From Actinomycetota bacterium (GTDB lineage: Bacteria > Actinomycetota > Thermoleophilia > Gaiellales > Gaiellaceae), in NCBI GenBank assembly GCA_013816275.1, contig JACDER010000026.1:1-9960 (forward strand): a DNA stretch of 9,960 nucleotides, read 5' to 3'. The first letter of the stretch is position 1, and every line of letters begins with the position of its first letter. Under the pieces are notes generated by a model. The model was not told where the DNA came from. It searched no databases and worked only from the letters and a program-made list of their open reading frames with translations. Both the position numbers and the translations under genes were made by a program. Positions 1 through 9,214 of the stretch are shown here, one piece after another.

Positions 1-973
1 ACGTGATCCCGTGCGTGTACGTTCGCGTTCCCTCCAGGAAGGGCTCCATCACCGCGTCCCGCGCGACGACTGCGCCGATCGACGCGTACGCGGACGAGAG
101 TCCCTTCGCGCACGTGAGCAGATCCGGCCGGATGTCGTACAGCTCCGAGCCGAACCACTCTCCGACCCGGCCGAAGCCCGTGATCACCTCGTCGGCGCAG
201 AGCAGGATCCCGTACCGGTCGCAGAGCTCGCGGACGCCCTTCCAGTAACCCGCGGGAGGAGTGAACGAGCCGCCGGCGTTCTGGACCGGCTCCATGATCA
301 CCATCGCGACCGTGTCCGGGCCTGCCTGCTCGATCGTCTCCTCGAGGTCGTCGAGCAGAAAGCGGGTGAACTCCTCCTCGGTCTCGTCGGCCGGACGCCG
401 GTAGCGATTCGTGTTGCGCGTGTTCACGACCCCCGGCACGAGCGGCTCGAACGGCGTGCGGAGCGCCGGGATCCCGTTGATCGAGAGGGCGCCCATCGTC
501 GTGCCGTGGTAGGCGACGTGGCGCGAGACGCACTTCCAGCGGCGCTCGCCGTTCACCGAGTGGTACTGGCGCGCGAGCTTCCAGGCCGACTCGACCGCCT
601 CCGATCCGCCGGAGACGAAGAAGACGCGGTTCAGGTCGCCCGGCGCGAGCGACGCCACCTCGGCGGCGAGCTCGATCGCGCGCGGGTGTGCGTACGACCA
701 GTTCGTGTAGAAGGGCAGCTCGCGCATCTGCGCGGCGGCCGCCTCCCCGATCTCGTCTCCGTAGCTGTAGCCGATCTGGACGGCGAACAAGCCGGCGAGC
801 GCGTCGAGGTAGCGCTTGCCGTTCGCGTCCTCGAGGTAGCAGCCGTCCCCGCGCACGATCACGGGCAGCTCGCCGTCGCGGTACCCGCCCATGCGGGTGA
901 AGTGGAGCCAGAGGTGGTCGCGGGCTGCTTGCTGGAGCTCAGCTGGGGAGAGTGAGGTTGCGCTAGTTGCCAA
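1..973 (-). CDS. Class III (PLP) aminotransferase, putrescine/omega-amino acid:pyruvate type; C-terminus missing
   Basis: A cytosolic PLP-dependent transaminase of the class III (omega) group, resembling SpuC-type putrescine-pyruvate aminotransferases. Its likely job is to move the amino group of a terminal amine such as putrescine to pyruvate, giving 4-aminobutanal. The visible 324 residues include SGGSEAVESAWKLAR (121-135, phosphate-binding loop), YHGTTMGALS (155-164), EPVQNAGG (228-235), DEVITGFGR (261-269, Asp261 for the pyridine nitrogen) and AKGLSS with the Schiff-base Lys290. The reading frame leaves the window just after THGIT, where the family normally continues with a GGHP-like motif, so roughly 120-140 residues are missing. 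I chose the TTG at 973-971 because a GGAAGGAG site sits 6 bases upstream; the start overlaps the permease gene's 3' end by 11 bases. The class is certain. The substrate is inferred from the patD and gabT neighbours; beta-alanine or another diamine is possible. Confidence 0.9.
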   Translation of the reverse strand, partial: MATSATSLSPAELQQAARDHLWLHFTRMGGYRDGELPVIVRGDGCYLEDANGKRYLDALAGLFAVQIGYSYGDEIGEAAAAQMRELPFYTNWSYAHPRAIELAAEVASLAPGDLNRVFFVSGGSEAVESAWKLARQYHSVNGERRWKCVSRHVAYHGTTMGALSINGIPALRTPFEPLVPGVVNTRNTNRYRRPADETEEEFTRFLLDDLEETIEQAGPDTVAMVIMEPVQNAGGSFTPPAGYWKGVRELCDRYGILLCADEVITGFGRVGEWFGSELYDIRPDLLTCAKGLSSAYASIGAVVARDAVMEPFLEGTRTYTHGIT

Positions 974-2474
974 CCGGGGCTCCTTCCGGGTCGAGGAGGA
1001 CGTCGTCCGGCGCGGTTTCGGGCCGCCGCCGGAAAAACGTCGGGTGAGTGAATTGCGTCACGACCATGAGGACGATCCCGAGTGCGAGGAAGATGACCGC
1101 GATCAGAAGCGGCGGTCCCACGCCGAACCAGGACGTGCCCGATTCCGAGTTAGCGGGGTCGGCCAGATTGATGCAGGACTTGACGAAGACGTAGCCGAGG
1201 ATCGCCGCCCCGGCGAACGGCGCGACGCCGATCAGTAGGAAGTTCTTCACGCTCTTCACGATCTGATGCCGAAAGTAGAAGACGCAGGCGATCCCCGTGA
1301 GCCCGAGGTAGAACGAGATCATCAGCCCGAGCGCAGCGATCGAGTCGAAGAGCACATTCTCGCTGAAGACGGTCAGCCCGACGTACCACACGATCGAGAA
1401 GAGCCCCATGAGGATGCTCGAGATGTGCGGCGTGAGGAAGCGTGGATGAACGCGGCCGAGCGCCCGCGGGGCGGCCCCGTGCCGGGCCATCGAGAGCGTC
1501 GTCCGCGCGGTGGGCAGGATCGTCGTCTGGGTCGAGGCGGCAGCGGAGGTGAGGACGGCGAGGATCAGGAGCTTGTCCCAGCCCGAGCCGAAGACCCCGT
1601 GCCCGAGGAAACTGAGCGCATCGTCCGAGTGATCCCCCAACGCCTTCGGGCCGGCGTACGCCGTCGCAGCGGTCGCCACCAGCACGTAGATGAAGACGAG
1701 GAAGAGCGTGCTGACGATGGCTCCGAGCCCAGGGGCGCGGCGGCTGTTCTGGGTCTCCTCGTTCACCGTCACGCCGCTGTCCCACCCCCAGTAGATGAAG
1801 ACGGCGAGCAGCACCCCTGCGGTCACAGCGTTGAAGCTCGAGATGTCCCACGGCGCGAACCACGACCAGGAGACGTGAATCGAGCCGATCGGATGTGAGG
1901 TGTACACCTTGACGAGGGCCACGATCCCGAAGACGACGAGGATCGAGTACTCGGCCGCGAGGAGGAACCACTGAGTCCGGGCGGAGAGCGCGATGCCGAT
2001 CGTGACGATCGCGGTCATGATCACGATCCAGATCACGCCCAGTACGGTGACCCAGAGCGTGCTCGCCGCGGCGCCCTTGGCGCCGAAGAGCAAGAACGTA
2101 TACAGACCCGCGATCTGGGCGAGATTCGCCATCACGATCACGTCTGCGACGACAATCGCCCATCCACCGAGCCAGCCGAGGTGCGGGCCGAGCCCGCGCG
2201 TCACCCACGAGAACGTCGTCCCGCAATCGGGATCCGCACGGTTCATGTAGTAGTAGGAGGTCGCGATCAACAGCATCGGAACGAACGCGACCAACATGAT
2301 CGCGGGAGAGAAAACGCCGACCGCGACCGCGATGAACCCGAGTGTCGCCGCGAGGCTGTAGCCAGGTGCCGTCGAGGCGACGCCGATCACGCAGCTCGAG
2401 AGGAAGCCGATCGCGTTCTGCTTGAGGCCCTTCTCTCCGGGCTTGACTCCCGTCTCCAACGCGTTGGTCGACAT
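963..2474 (-). CDS. APC superfamily amino acid/amine permease
   Basis: A 503-residue inner-membrane secondary transporter of the amino acid-polyamine-organocation (APC) superfamily, with about 12 hydrophobic segments. The unwound first helix is visible as GVASTAPGYS (31-40). The sixth-helix region carries the family pattern IYWGWDSGVTVNEETQNS, and a conserved cytoplasmic stretch TARTTLSMARHGAAPRALG follows later. The hydrophilic C-terminal tail (about 20 residues, RRRPETAP...) contains the ribosome-binding site of the next gene. The ATG at 2474 directly abuts the patD stop codon (TGA then ATG) and has AAGGTGG 5 bases upstream, so translational coupling is likely. Sitting between an aminobutyraldehyde dehydrogenase and an aminotransferase, it probably moves putrescine, GABA, or an amino-acid product such as alanine or glutamate. 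Direction and substrate cannot be read from sequence. Family assignment is secure. Confidence 0.92.
   Translation of the reverse strand: MSTNALETGVKPGEKGLKQNAIGFLSSCVIGVASTAPGYSLAATLGFIAVAVGVFSPAIMLVAFVPMLLIATSYYYMNRADPDCGTTFSWVTRGLGPHLGWLGGWAIVVADVIVMANLAQIAGLYTFLLFGAKGAAASTLWVTVLGVIWIVIMTAIVTIGIALSARTQWFLLAAEYSILVVFGIVALVKVYTSHPIGSIHVSWSWFAPWDISSFNAVTAGVLLAVFIYWGWDSGVTVNEETQNSRRAPGLGAIVSTLFLVFIYVLVATAATAYAGPKALGDHSDDALSFLGHGVFGSGWDKLLILAVLTSAAASTQTTILPTARTTLSMARHGAAPRALGRVHPRFLTPHISSILMGLFSIVWYVGLTVFSENVLFDSIAALGLMISFYLGLTGIACVFYFRHQIVKSVKNFLLIGVAPFAGAAILGYVFVKSCINLADPANSESGTSWFGVGPPLLIAVIFLALGIVLMVVTQFTHPTFFRRRPETAPDDVLLDPEGAPVGN
980..987 (-). promoter_or_regulatory. Shine-Dalgarno site for the TTG-started aminotransferase
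   Basis: On the minus strand this reads GGAAGGAG, close to a perfect ribosome-binding site, 6 bases before the TTG at 973. It lies inside the last codons of the upstream permease gene. It fixes the start of the aminotransferase, because the next in-frame ATG (the Met of TRMGGYRDG) would delete about 27 residues and has no comparable site. Confidence 0.75.
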
Positions 2475-3911
<1,437 letters not shown>

Positions 3912-3918
3912 TACCAAT

Positions 3919-3926
3919 CCTCCTTT
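3919..3926 (-). promoter_or_regulatory. Shine-Dalgarno site of patD
   Basis: On the minus strand the site reads AAAGGAGG, 7 bases before the ATG at 3911. It is the strongest ribosome-binding site in the window and lies in the largest gap within the operon, 23 bases. It decides the patD start against the much longer open frame that runs upstream into the permease gene. Confidence 0.8.
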
Positions 3927-3934
3927 GGACGGCT

Positions 3935-4735
3935 CTATCTTCTCCGAAGGACGCCTGTGTCGCGCGCGAACCTCACCGAGATCGCGACCGGAATGAGGGT
4001 GAGCAAGATCACCACCAGCACCGCGACGTTGACCTGCGGCAGCGTCGAGCCCCCATGCCGGATCGCGCCGAGGATCCAGAGCGGGAGCGTGTTCTGCGCG
4101 CCGGCGGTGAAATACGTGACGATCACCTCGTCGAACGAGAGTGCGAAGGCGAGCAGCGCTCCGGACACCAGCGCGGTCGACATCACCGGCAGCGTGACGA
4201 AGCGGAACGTCTGCCACCCGTCCGCTCCGAGATCCATCGACGCCTCGACCAGCGACGACTGTGTCCGGCGCAGGCGCGCAAGCGCGTTGTTGTAGACGAT
4301 CACGATGCAGAAGGTGGCGTGCCCGACCACGATCGTCCACAGCGACAGGTCGATTCCGGCCACGGTGAAGGAGGAGTTGAGCGCCATGCCCGTGACGATC
4401 CCGGGGAGGGCGAGCGGCAGGATGAGGACGAACGAGACGACCTCCCTACCGAAGAAGCGAAAGCGGTGGACCGCGAACGCGGCAGCCGTCCCGAGCAGGA
4501 TCGCGATCCCGGTGGAGAGCAACCCCGCCTTCAGCGAGAGCCACAGCGCGTCGCGGATCTCCTGGTTGTGCCAGGCCTTGGTAAACCACTTGATCGAGAA
4601 GCCGGTGATCGGCCAGCTCTGGACGGTCGCCTTGTTGAAGGCGTAGACCATGATCAGGACGATCGGGAAGAGCAGGAAGACGGTCACGAGCCCGGTCCAG
4701 ACGCCGAGGGCAACCCGGCTGCCGTTCGTTCTCAT
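3935..4735 (-). CDS. ydcV: Polyamine-type ABC transporter permease, PotC/YdcV-like
   Basis: A 266-residue inner-membrane subunit of a binding-protein-dependent importer (BPD_transp_1 family). About six hydrophobic segments are visible: residues 8-32 (ending VLIMVYAFN), about 65-90, 98-120, 130-155, 185-205 and 235-255. The cytoplasmic EAA loop that docks on the ATPase reads [11 protein letters not shown] (164-174) followed by FVTLP (179-183). Length and layout fit the PotC/YdcV subunit; E. coli YdcV is 264 residues as I recall. Its ATG overlaps the stop of the preceding permease gene as ATGA, the classic 4-base coupling, so the two permeases are probably made in equal amounts. It should pair with the 4732-5670 protein to form the heterodimeric channel. 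The substrate, putrescine or a similar amine, is inferred from the YdcS-like binding protein and the catabolic neighbours. Confidence 0.9.
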   Translation of the reverse strand: MRTNGSRVALGVWTGLVTVFLLFPIVLIMVYAFNKATVQSWPITGFSIKWFTKAWHNQEIRDALWLSLKAGLLSTGIAILLGTAAAFAVHRFRFFGREVVSFVLILPLALPGIVTGMALNSSFTVAGIDLSLWTIVVGHATFCIVIVYNNALARLRRTQSSLVEASMDLGADGWQTFRFVTLPVMSTALVSGALLAFALSFDEVIVTYFTAGAQNTLPLWILGAIRHGGSTLPQVNVAVLVVILLTLIPVAISVRFARDTGVLRRR

Positions 4736-5670
4736 AGCGCCTCGAACGCTCCGAGCCGGCGGGCGATCACCAGGTAGATCGCCATCACCATCATCGGGAT
4801 CGTCGCGTAAGCGGCCGCGAACGGAATGTTCCCCGCCACGCCGACATTCCCGTATACGACGTTGCCGATGAACTGCTTGCCGCCGCCGACGAGCTGCGGC
4901 GTGATGAAGTCACCGAGCGTCAGCGAGAACGTGAAGATCGAGCCGGCGACGAGCCCCGGGAAGACGAGCGGCAGCACGACCGACCGCATCGTGCGCCAGC
5001 CTCTTGCCCCGAGGTCGCTCGACGCCTCGAGGTACGAGTCAGGGATCCGCTCCATCGCGGCGTAGACCGGCAGGATCATGAAGGGGAGCCAGACGTACGA
5101 GAACACGATCCACATGGCCCAGCTCGAGTAGGCGACGCCTGCGTTGGGGAGGTGGAGCTTGTCCAGCGTCCAGTTGAGCAGGCCGTCCTGCGCCAGGATC
5201 AGCTTCCACGAGTAGACGCGCGCGAGGTAGCTGACCCAGAGCGGAACGAGGATGACGACGAAGAGGATCGTCCGGAGCCGGGGCGATGCGATCCGCGCCA
5301 TGAAGTACGCAAAGGGCAGGGCCACGACCGCGCACGTGAGGGTGACGGCGGCCGCGATCCCGATCGTCCGGAACGCGATCGTCCGGTAGGTGGAGCTCTC
5401 GAAGATCTGGGTGAAGTTGTCGAACGTCCAGCTGTGGACGATCTTGCTGGTCAGCGGATCGAGGGCCCAGAACGCCGAGACGAACAGTGCAACGAGCGCC
5501 GCCAGGTAGATGACGACGAACCATGCGGCCGGCGGGGTGAGCAGCGCGACCGCGCGCAGCCAGGGGCGTCGCCAGAGACCGGCCGACAGGCGAAGGCGGC
5601 GGGCGGCCCATCCGGACCGCCCGCCGGCTACGACGCTTACCCCTTCACCTCTTGCCAGGCCGTTACCCAC
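4732..5670 (-). CDS. ydcU: Polyamine-type ABC transporter permease, PotB/YdcU-like
   Basis: A 312-residue inner-membrane permease of the same importer. After a basic, cytoplasmic N-terminus (rich in Arg/Gly, about 1-38) comes the first membrane helix (about 39-68, ending FVSAFW). A periplasmic loop follows, then five more hydrophobic segments. The EAA loop reads EASSDLGARGW (215-225) followed by VVLPL. Length matches PotB/YdcU subunits (E. coli YdcU is 313 as I recall). The start is uncertain. The only upstream canonical choice in frame is GTG at 5670-5668, which overlaps the binding-protein gene by 34 bases and has no clear Shine-Dalgarno sequence. A GAAGGGG stretch lies just downstream of it but precedes no ATG, GTG or TTG at a suitable distance. 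The protein end overlaps ydcV as ATGA. Function is secure at family level; substrate is inferred from context. Confidence 0.88.
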   Translation of the reverse strand: MGNGLARGEGVSVVAGGRSGWAARRLRLSAGLWRRPWLRAVALLTPPAAWFVVIYLAALVALFVSAFWALDPLTSKIVHSWTFDNFTQIFESSTYRTIAFRTIGIAAAVTLTCAVVALPFAYFMARIASPRLRTILFVVILVPLWVSYLARVYSWKLILAQDGLLNWTLDKLHLPNAGVAYSSWAMWIVFSYVWLPFMILPVYAAMERIPDSYLEASSDLGARGWRTMRSVVLPLVFPGLVAGSIFTFSLTLGDFITPQLVGGGKQFIGNVVYGNVGVAGNIPFAAAYATIPMMVMAIYLVIARRLGAFEAL

Positions 5671-6824
5671 TTCGTGTAGTCGATGCAGTTGGTGTCACCG
5701 TTCCCGCAATCGGAGATCGGCGTCTTCCAGAACTTGATCGAGTCGTAGTACGAGGTGGGGGCGTTGGCGTGGTACTTGGCGCACGAGCCCTTCTCGATCT
5801 TGTCCATGTCGGCGCACGCCAGCTTGTTCGCCGGCGTCTCACCGTAGGAGATCGCCTGCTGTGCCTGCACCTTGGGCGTCGAGATGTACTTCATCCAGAG
5901 GTAGGCGCAGTTCGGATGCTTCGCCTTCGTCGACAGCATCCACGTGTCCGCCCAGCCGGTCGTCCCCTCGGAAGGCACGAGATCCTTCACCGGTGCGCCG
6001 TCGGCCTGGAGGATGTTGGTCTGATACGGCCACGAAGCGCCGATCCACACGTCGCCGCGCTTGAACAGCTCGATCTCGTCGGACGCGAACGGCCAGAACT
6101 GCTTGATCAGCGGCCGCTGCTCCTTCAAGAGGTTCACTGCTGCATCGAACTGCTCCTGGTTCAGCTCGTACGGGTCGTCGATCCCGAGATCCGAGTTGGT
6201 CTTGGACAGGTAGTAGGCGGCATCCGCGATCTGGATCGGGTTGTCCGGAATCGTGATGCGGCCGTTCCACTTCGGGTCGTAGATATCGCCCCAGCTCGTC
6301 GGAACCGGGGTGATCTTGTCGGTCCGATAAAGGAGCGTGTTCGGGCCCCACTGAAGGGAGATCCCATAGTGCTTTCCGTCGACCGTGTTGTGCGGAGGCG
6401 ACTGGAGCACTCCGATGAAGTTTTTCCAGTCGGGGATCAGGTCGGTGTTGACCGGCTGAACGTCACCGCCGCGGATCAGCCGCAGGCTGGCGTCGCCGGA
6501 AGCGGACACCATGTCGTACTGGCCGCCGCCGCCCGAACGCATCAGGGTCACCATCTCGTCCGAGGAACCGGCGTACTTCGCGTGGACGGTGCAGCCGGTC
6601 TGCTGCTCGAAGGGCTTGACCCACTGTGCTTCTGTGTAGCCCTCCCAGGCGACGAGGTTGAGGGCGCCCTCGCCCTTTCCGATCGACTGCGGCAAGTTCG
6701 AGTCGTTGCCCGTCGTCGTCTTGCCGCCCCCGCCGCCACCGCAACCGGCGGCCAGGAACGCCGTCGCCCCGACGAGCGCGAGTCCCGCACTCAGCGAAGC
6801 GAGCCGTTTCCACTTCGGTCTCAT
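5637..6824 (-). CDS. ydcS: Polyamine-type ABC transporter substrate-binding lipoprotein, YdcS/PotD-like
   Basis: A 395-residue extracytoplasmic binding protein. It has a basic N-terminus (MRPKWKR), a hydrophobic segment and a lipobox LAAGC with lipidated Cys28, followed by a Gly-rich linker, as expected for a surface-anchored lipoprotein. The mature part follows the YdcS pattern: LVAWEGY (57-63), QQTGCTV (74-80), SSDEMVTLM (87-95), [11 protein letters not shown] (107-117), QWGPN (158-162), ASWPYQTN (263-270) and [10 protein letters not shown] (286-295). Trp291 and Asp293 correspond to the amine-contacting Trp/Asp pair known in PotD. The paired C-terminal cysteines (337/348 and 373/380) may form disulfides. 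The ATG at 6824 overlaps the ATPase stop as ATGA and has AGGGAG 8 bases upstream; the longer frame to 6875 lacks this support. The ligand is probably putrescine, but other diamines or GABA cannot be excluded. Confidence 0.92.
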   Translation of the reverse strand: MRPKWKRLASLSAGLALVGATAFLAAGCGGGGGGKTTTGNDSNLPQSIGKGEGALNLVAWEGYTEAQWVKPFEQQTGCTVHAKYAGSSDEMVTLMRSGGGGQYDMVSASGDASLRLIRGGDVQPVNTDLIPDWKNFIGVLQSPPHNTVDGKHYGISLQWGPNTLLYRTDKITPVPTSWGDIYDPKWNGRITIPDNPIQIADAAYYLSKTNSDLGIDDPYELNQEQFDAAVNLLKEQRPLIKQFWPFASDEIELFKRGDVWIGASWPYQTNILQADGAPVKDLVPSEGTTGWADTWMLSTKAKHPNCAYLWMKYISTPKVQAQQAISYGETPANKLACADMDKIEKGSCAKYHANAPTSYYDSIKFWKTPISDCGNGDTNCIDYTKWVTAWQEVKG

Positions 6825-7888
6825 TCGTGTGACTCCCTTCCGGCCTCGATGGTGAAGGTGTGTTCGGGCCGCCACTCGAGGCGGACGCGTCGGCCCCGTT
6901 CCTCGAGCACCTGCTCCGAGGTGGTCTCGAGGTTCTGCCTGATGACTGTCAGTTCGCCGCCTCGCTCGAGGTCGACGAGGTAGCGGGTGATCATCCCTGC
7001 GTAGACGACTTCCCGGACCTGTCCGGTCTCGGACTCGAGGCCGGGGCTCTGCGGCTCCTCCTCGGGCCGCATGCGGATCTTCTCCGGTCGCACCGTGAAG
7101 CGCCGCCCTTCACGTTCGAGGACGTTCGAGACGCCCACGAACCCAGCGACGAACTCCGTCGCGGGATGCTCGTAGATCTCCTCGGGTGAGCCGATCTGCT
7201 CGATCCGGCCCTCGTTGAAGACCGCGATGCGGTCGCTCATCGTGAGCGCCTCTTCCTGGTCGTGCGTCACGTACAGGAACGTCATCCCGAGGCTGTTCTG
7301 GATCGATTTCAGCTCGATCTGCATCTGCTCGCGCAGCTTGAGGTCGAGCGCGCCGAGCGGCTCGTCGAGCAGCAGCACACGCGGTGAGTTGACGATCGCC
7401 CTCGCGAGCGCCACGCGCTGTCGCTGGCCGCCGGAGAGCTGAATCGGCTTGCGGGCCCCGTAGCCCTCGAGACGAACCATCCGGAGGGCGTCCTCGGCCT
7501 TCTGCCTCCGTTCGGCGCGGGCGATCCCCTTCACCCTCAGTCCGTACGCCACGTTCTCGAGCACGGTCATGTGCGGGAACAGCGCGTAGTCCTGGAAGAC
7601 GGTGTTCACGTCGCGGAGATAGGGCGGAGTAGAGCTGACGTCCACGCCGCCAAGCTCGATCGACCCGGAGTCCGGACGCTCGAAGCCGGCGATGAGCCGC
7701 AGCGTCGTCGTCTTCCCCGAGCCGGATGGGCCGAGCAGCGTGAAGAACTCGCCCTGGCCGACCTCGAGGTCGACACGGTCGACGGCCAGGACGTCGCCGT
7801 ACGTCTTCCGGAGGTCAGCGAGTCTGACGTCGGGAGCCGGTGAGCGCTCCGCCGCGGGCTCAGCCGGCGCCTGCGCCTGCGTCGCCAA
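6821..7888 (-). CDS. ydcT: Polyamine-type ABC transporter ATP-binding subunit, PotA/YdcT-like
   Basis: A 355-residue cytoplasmic ATPase that powers the importer. All nucleotide-binding motifs are intact: Walker A GPSGSGKT (53-60), Q-loop Gln99 in [13 protein letters not shown], signature LSGGQRQR (151-158), Walker B VLLLDEP (171-177), D-loop LGALD (178-182) and switch His209 in YVTHDQEEA. Residues from about 235 onward form the C-terminal TOBE-type regulatory region of the PotA/UgpC/MalK group, with [12 protein letters not shown] as the typical strand entering it. The start is TTG at 7888-7886, chosen for the GGAGGAG site just upstream and because no later ATG, GTG or TTG precedes the conserved core. 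It overlaps the aminotransferase gene by 29 bases. The first roughly 20 residues are an Ala/Pro-rich, poorly conserved leader. In E. coli the binding-protein gene comes before the ATPase gene; here the order is reversed. Confidence 0.93.
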   Translation of the reverse strand: MATQAQAPAEPAAERSPAPDVRLADLRKTYGDVLAVDRVDLEVGQGEFFTLLGPSGSGKTTTLRLIAGFERPDSGSIELGGVDVSSTPPYLRDVNTVFQDYALFPHMTVLENVAYGLRVKGIARAERRQKAEDALRMVRLEGYGARKPIQLSGGQRQRVALARAIVNSPRVLLLDEPLGALDLKLREQMQIELKSIQNSLGMTFLYVTHDQEEALTMSDRIAVFNEGRIEQIGSPEEIYEHPATEFVAGFVGVSNVLEREGRRFTVRPEKIRMRPEEEPQSPGLESETGQVREVVYAGMITRYLVDLERGGELTVIRQNLETTSEQVLEERGRRVRLEWRPEHTFTIEAGRESHE

Positions 7889-9161
7889 GCGACTCCTCCA
7901 GGAGCTCGAAACCGCGAGCGAGCTCCTCGTTCGAGATCACGAGCGGTACGAGGATCCGGATCACGTTTCCGTACAGGCCACACGAGAGCAGCAGGAGCCC
8001 GCGCTCCCGCGCCGACTGAGTCGTCCGCTTGGTGAGCGGGCCGGCCGGGCGCTTGCTCTCCCGGTCCTCGACCAGCTCAATCGCCAGCATCGCGCCGAGG
8101 CCGCGGACCTCGCCGACCGCCTCGACCCGGCCGGCGATCTCCTCGAGCGCAGAGCGGATCCTTGCTCCGATGTCGTCCGCGCGCGACCGGAACTCGTCGG
8201 AGGCGACCTCGTCCAGAACGGCAAGCGCCGCGGCGCAGGCGATCGGGTTCCCGCCGAACGTGCCGCCGAGCCCGCCGGGGTCGACCGCGTCCATCACCTC
8301 AGCCTTGCCCGTCACGCCGGCAAGCGGGAGACCTCCGCCGATCGACTTGCCCGAGACGAGCAGGTCAGGCTCGACGCCGTAGTGCTCGATTGCCCAGACC
8401 GGGCCGGTACGGCCGACGCCGGACTGCACCTCGTCGTCCACATACAGGATCCCGTGCTCCTCGCAAATCTCCTTGAGCCTCGGTGGGAAATCGAGCGGCA
8501 TGTCGATGAAGCCGCCCTCGCCCTGGACGGGCTCCAGCACGGCGCAGGCCACCGTCTTCGGGTCGACGTCCTGCGCGAGCAGGAGCTCCAGCCCACGGAT
8601 CGCGCCGTCCGTGTCGATACCGCGGTACGGGTACGGGCCCGGTGCCCGGTAGACCTCGGCCGGGAGCGGGCCGAAGCCACGTTTGTAGTCGACCTTTCCC
8701 GTCATCGCGAGCGTCAGCAGCGTCCGGCCGTGGAAGCTGTTTCCGAAGACGAGGACGCCTGGACGGCCGGTCGCGGCGCGCGCGATCTTGACCGCGTTCT
8801 CGACCGCCTCGGCGCCGGAGTTGACCAGCAGGCTCCTCTGCTCGCCTGAGCCGCAGGGGCTCAGCTCCGCGAGGCGCCGGCAGACCTCGACGTACGGCTC
8901 GTACATCCCGACCATCGCGCACTGGTGCAGGTAGCGATCGACCTGCTCGTGAACGGCTGCAACCGCCGGCGGGAAGCCGTGGCCGAGGTTCTGGCAGGCA
9001 AGCCCCCCGGCGAAGTCGATGTACTCGCGCCCATCGACGTCCACGATGCAGGCGCCCTCCGCCCGCGCGACGTAGAGCGGCGGCGTCGAGAGGCCGCGCG
9101 CGACGTACCGATCTCGAAGATCGGCGAGACGGTCGCTCTCGGTGCGCTGTTCGACGGCCAT
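7860..9161 (-). CDS. gabT: 4-aminobutyrate aminotransferase (GabT-like)
   Basis: A 433-residue cytosolic PLP enzyme predicted to convert GABA plus 2-oxoglutarate to succinic semialdehyde plus glutamate. Motifs in order: [15 protein letters not shown] (114-128, cofactor phosphate), NSFHGRT (141-147), PYPYRG (176-181), EPVQGEGGF (210-218), [12 protein letters not shown] (242-253, Asp243 for the pyridine nitrogen), [11 protein letters not shown] with Schiff-base Lys272, GTFGGNP (300-306) and NVIRILVPL near the C-terminus. Glu215 and the Arg of IRILVPL match the Glu211/Arg398 switch pair that defines GABA transaminase specificity in E. coli, so I prefer GabT over ornithine or acetylornithine aminotransferases. 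The start is ATG at 9161; no Shine-Dalgarno sequence precedes it, and the open frame continues to a TTG at 9212 that also lacks one. It is the first gene of the operon and overlaps the ATPase gene. Activity on 5-aminovalerate is also possible. Confidence 0.93.
   Translation of the reverse strand: MAVEQRTESDRLADLRDRYVARGLSTPPLYVARAEGACIVDVDGREYIDFAGGLACQNLGHGFPPAVAAVHEQVDRYLHQCAMVGMYEPYVEVCRRLAELSPCGSGEQRSLLVNSGAEAVENAVKIARAATGRPGVLVFGNSFHGRTLLTLAMTGKVDYKRGFGPLPAEVYRAPGPYPYRGIDTDGAIRGLELLLAQDVDPKTVACAVLEPVQGEGGFIDMPLDFPPRLKEICEEHGILYVDDEVQSGVGRTGPVWAIEHYGVEPDLLVSGKSIGGGLPLAGVTGKAEVMDAVDPGGLGGTFGGNPIACAAALAVLDEVASDEFRSRADDIGARIRSALEEIAGRVEAVGEVRGLGAMLAIELVEDRESKRPAGPLTKRTTQSARERGLLLLSCGLYGNVIRILVPLVISNEELARGFELLEESLGDAGAGAG
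7893..7899 (-). promoter_or_regulatory. Shine-Dalgarno site for the TTG-started ABC ATPase gene
   Basis: On the minus strand this reads GGAGGAG; its GGAGG core is 6 bases before the TTG at 7888. It lies within the 3' end of the gabT reading frame (coding for part of LEESLG), so the ribosome finishing gabT would pass over it. It supports the rare TTG start and the 29-base gene overlap. Confidence 0.72.
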
Positions 9162-9214
9162 ATTGAGAGGATTACGCCCGTCAAGCCAACCAGAATCGGA
9201 GGTGGAGGGCAACC
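9162..9214. promoter_or_regulatory. Divergent intergenic control region between gabT and the saccharopine-dehydrogenase-like gene
   Basis: These 53 bases are the only non-coding space between the two oppositely directed genes, so promoters and any operator for both units should lie here or extend into the coding ends. It is slightly richer in A+T than its surroundings. On the minus strand a TAATCC stretch lies 7 bases before the gabT ATG, compatible with a -10 element for a leaderless message, but I find no -35 element at normal spacing. I see no convincing inverted repeat. The promoter role is inferred from gene orientation, not from a recognised consensus. Confidence 0.4.
9204..9209 (+). 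promoter_or_regulatory. Shine-Dalgarno site for the divergent GTG-started gene
   Basis: GGAGGG ends 5 bases before the GTG at 9215, with a second GGAGG at 9198-9202. Together they support GTG 9215 as the start of the saccharopine-dehydrogenase-like gene and contrast with the missing site in front of the divergent gabT. Confidence 0.7.

Noticed and set aside
11..955. 314-residue open frame on the plus strand
   Set aside because: Antisense to the class III aminotransferase, whose PLP motifs are intact; this frame has no recognisable domain.
3912..3934. Possible terminator or internal promoter between the ABC permease and patD genes
   Set aside because: The gap is only 23 bases, is occupied by the patD ribosome-binding site, and has no hairpin with a T run.
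3912..4340. Upstream extension of patD to a 621-residue protein
   Set aside because: The added part is an out-of-frame reading of the ydcV-like permease, and the ATG at 3911 has an ideal ribosome-binding site and matches the family's usual N-terminus.
6724..6755. Repetitive GCC/CCG tract
   Set aside because: It encodes the Gly-rich linker just after the lipobox cysteine, a common feature of actinobacterial lipoproteins, and is not an independent repeat element.
6825..6875. Longer N-terminus for the binding protein
   Set aside because: It would put a charged extension before the lipoprotein signal peptide and overlap the ATPase gene by 55 bases. The ATG at 6824 gives a normal signal peptide and an ATGA overlap.
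5652..6983. 443-residue open frame on the plus strand
   Set aside because: Antisense to the well-supported YdcS-like lipoprotein gene; low-complexity Arg/Val/Leu composition and no motif.
7692..8849. 385-residue open frame on the plus strand
   Set aside because: Antisense across gabT and the ATPase gene; no domain, and composition typical of a complementary-strand shadow.
9162..9212. Upstream extension of gabT to a TTG at 9212
   Set aside because: It adds 17 residues with no family similarity and no ribosome-binding site, and would fill the whole divergent spacer.
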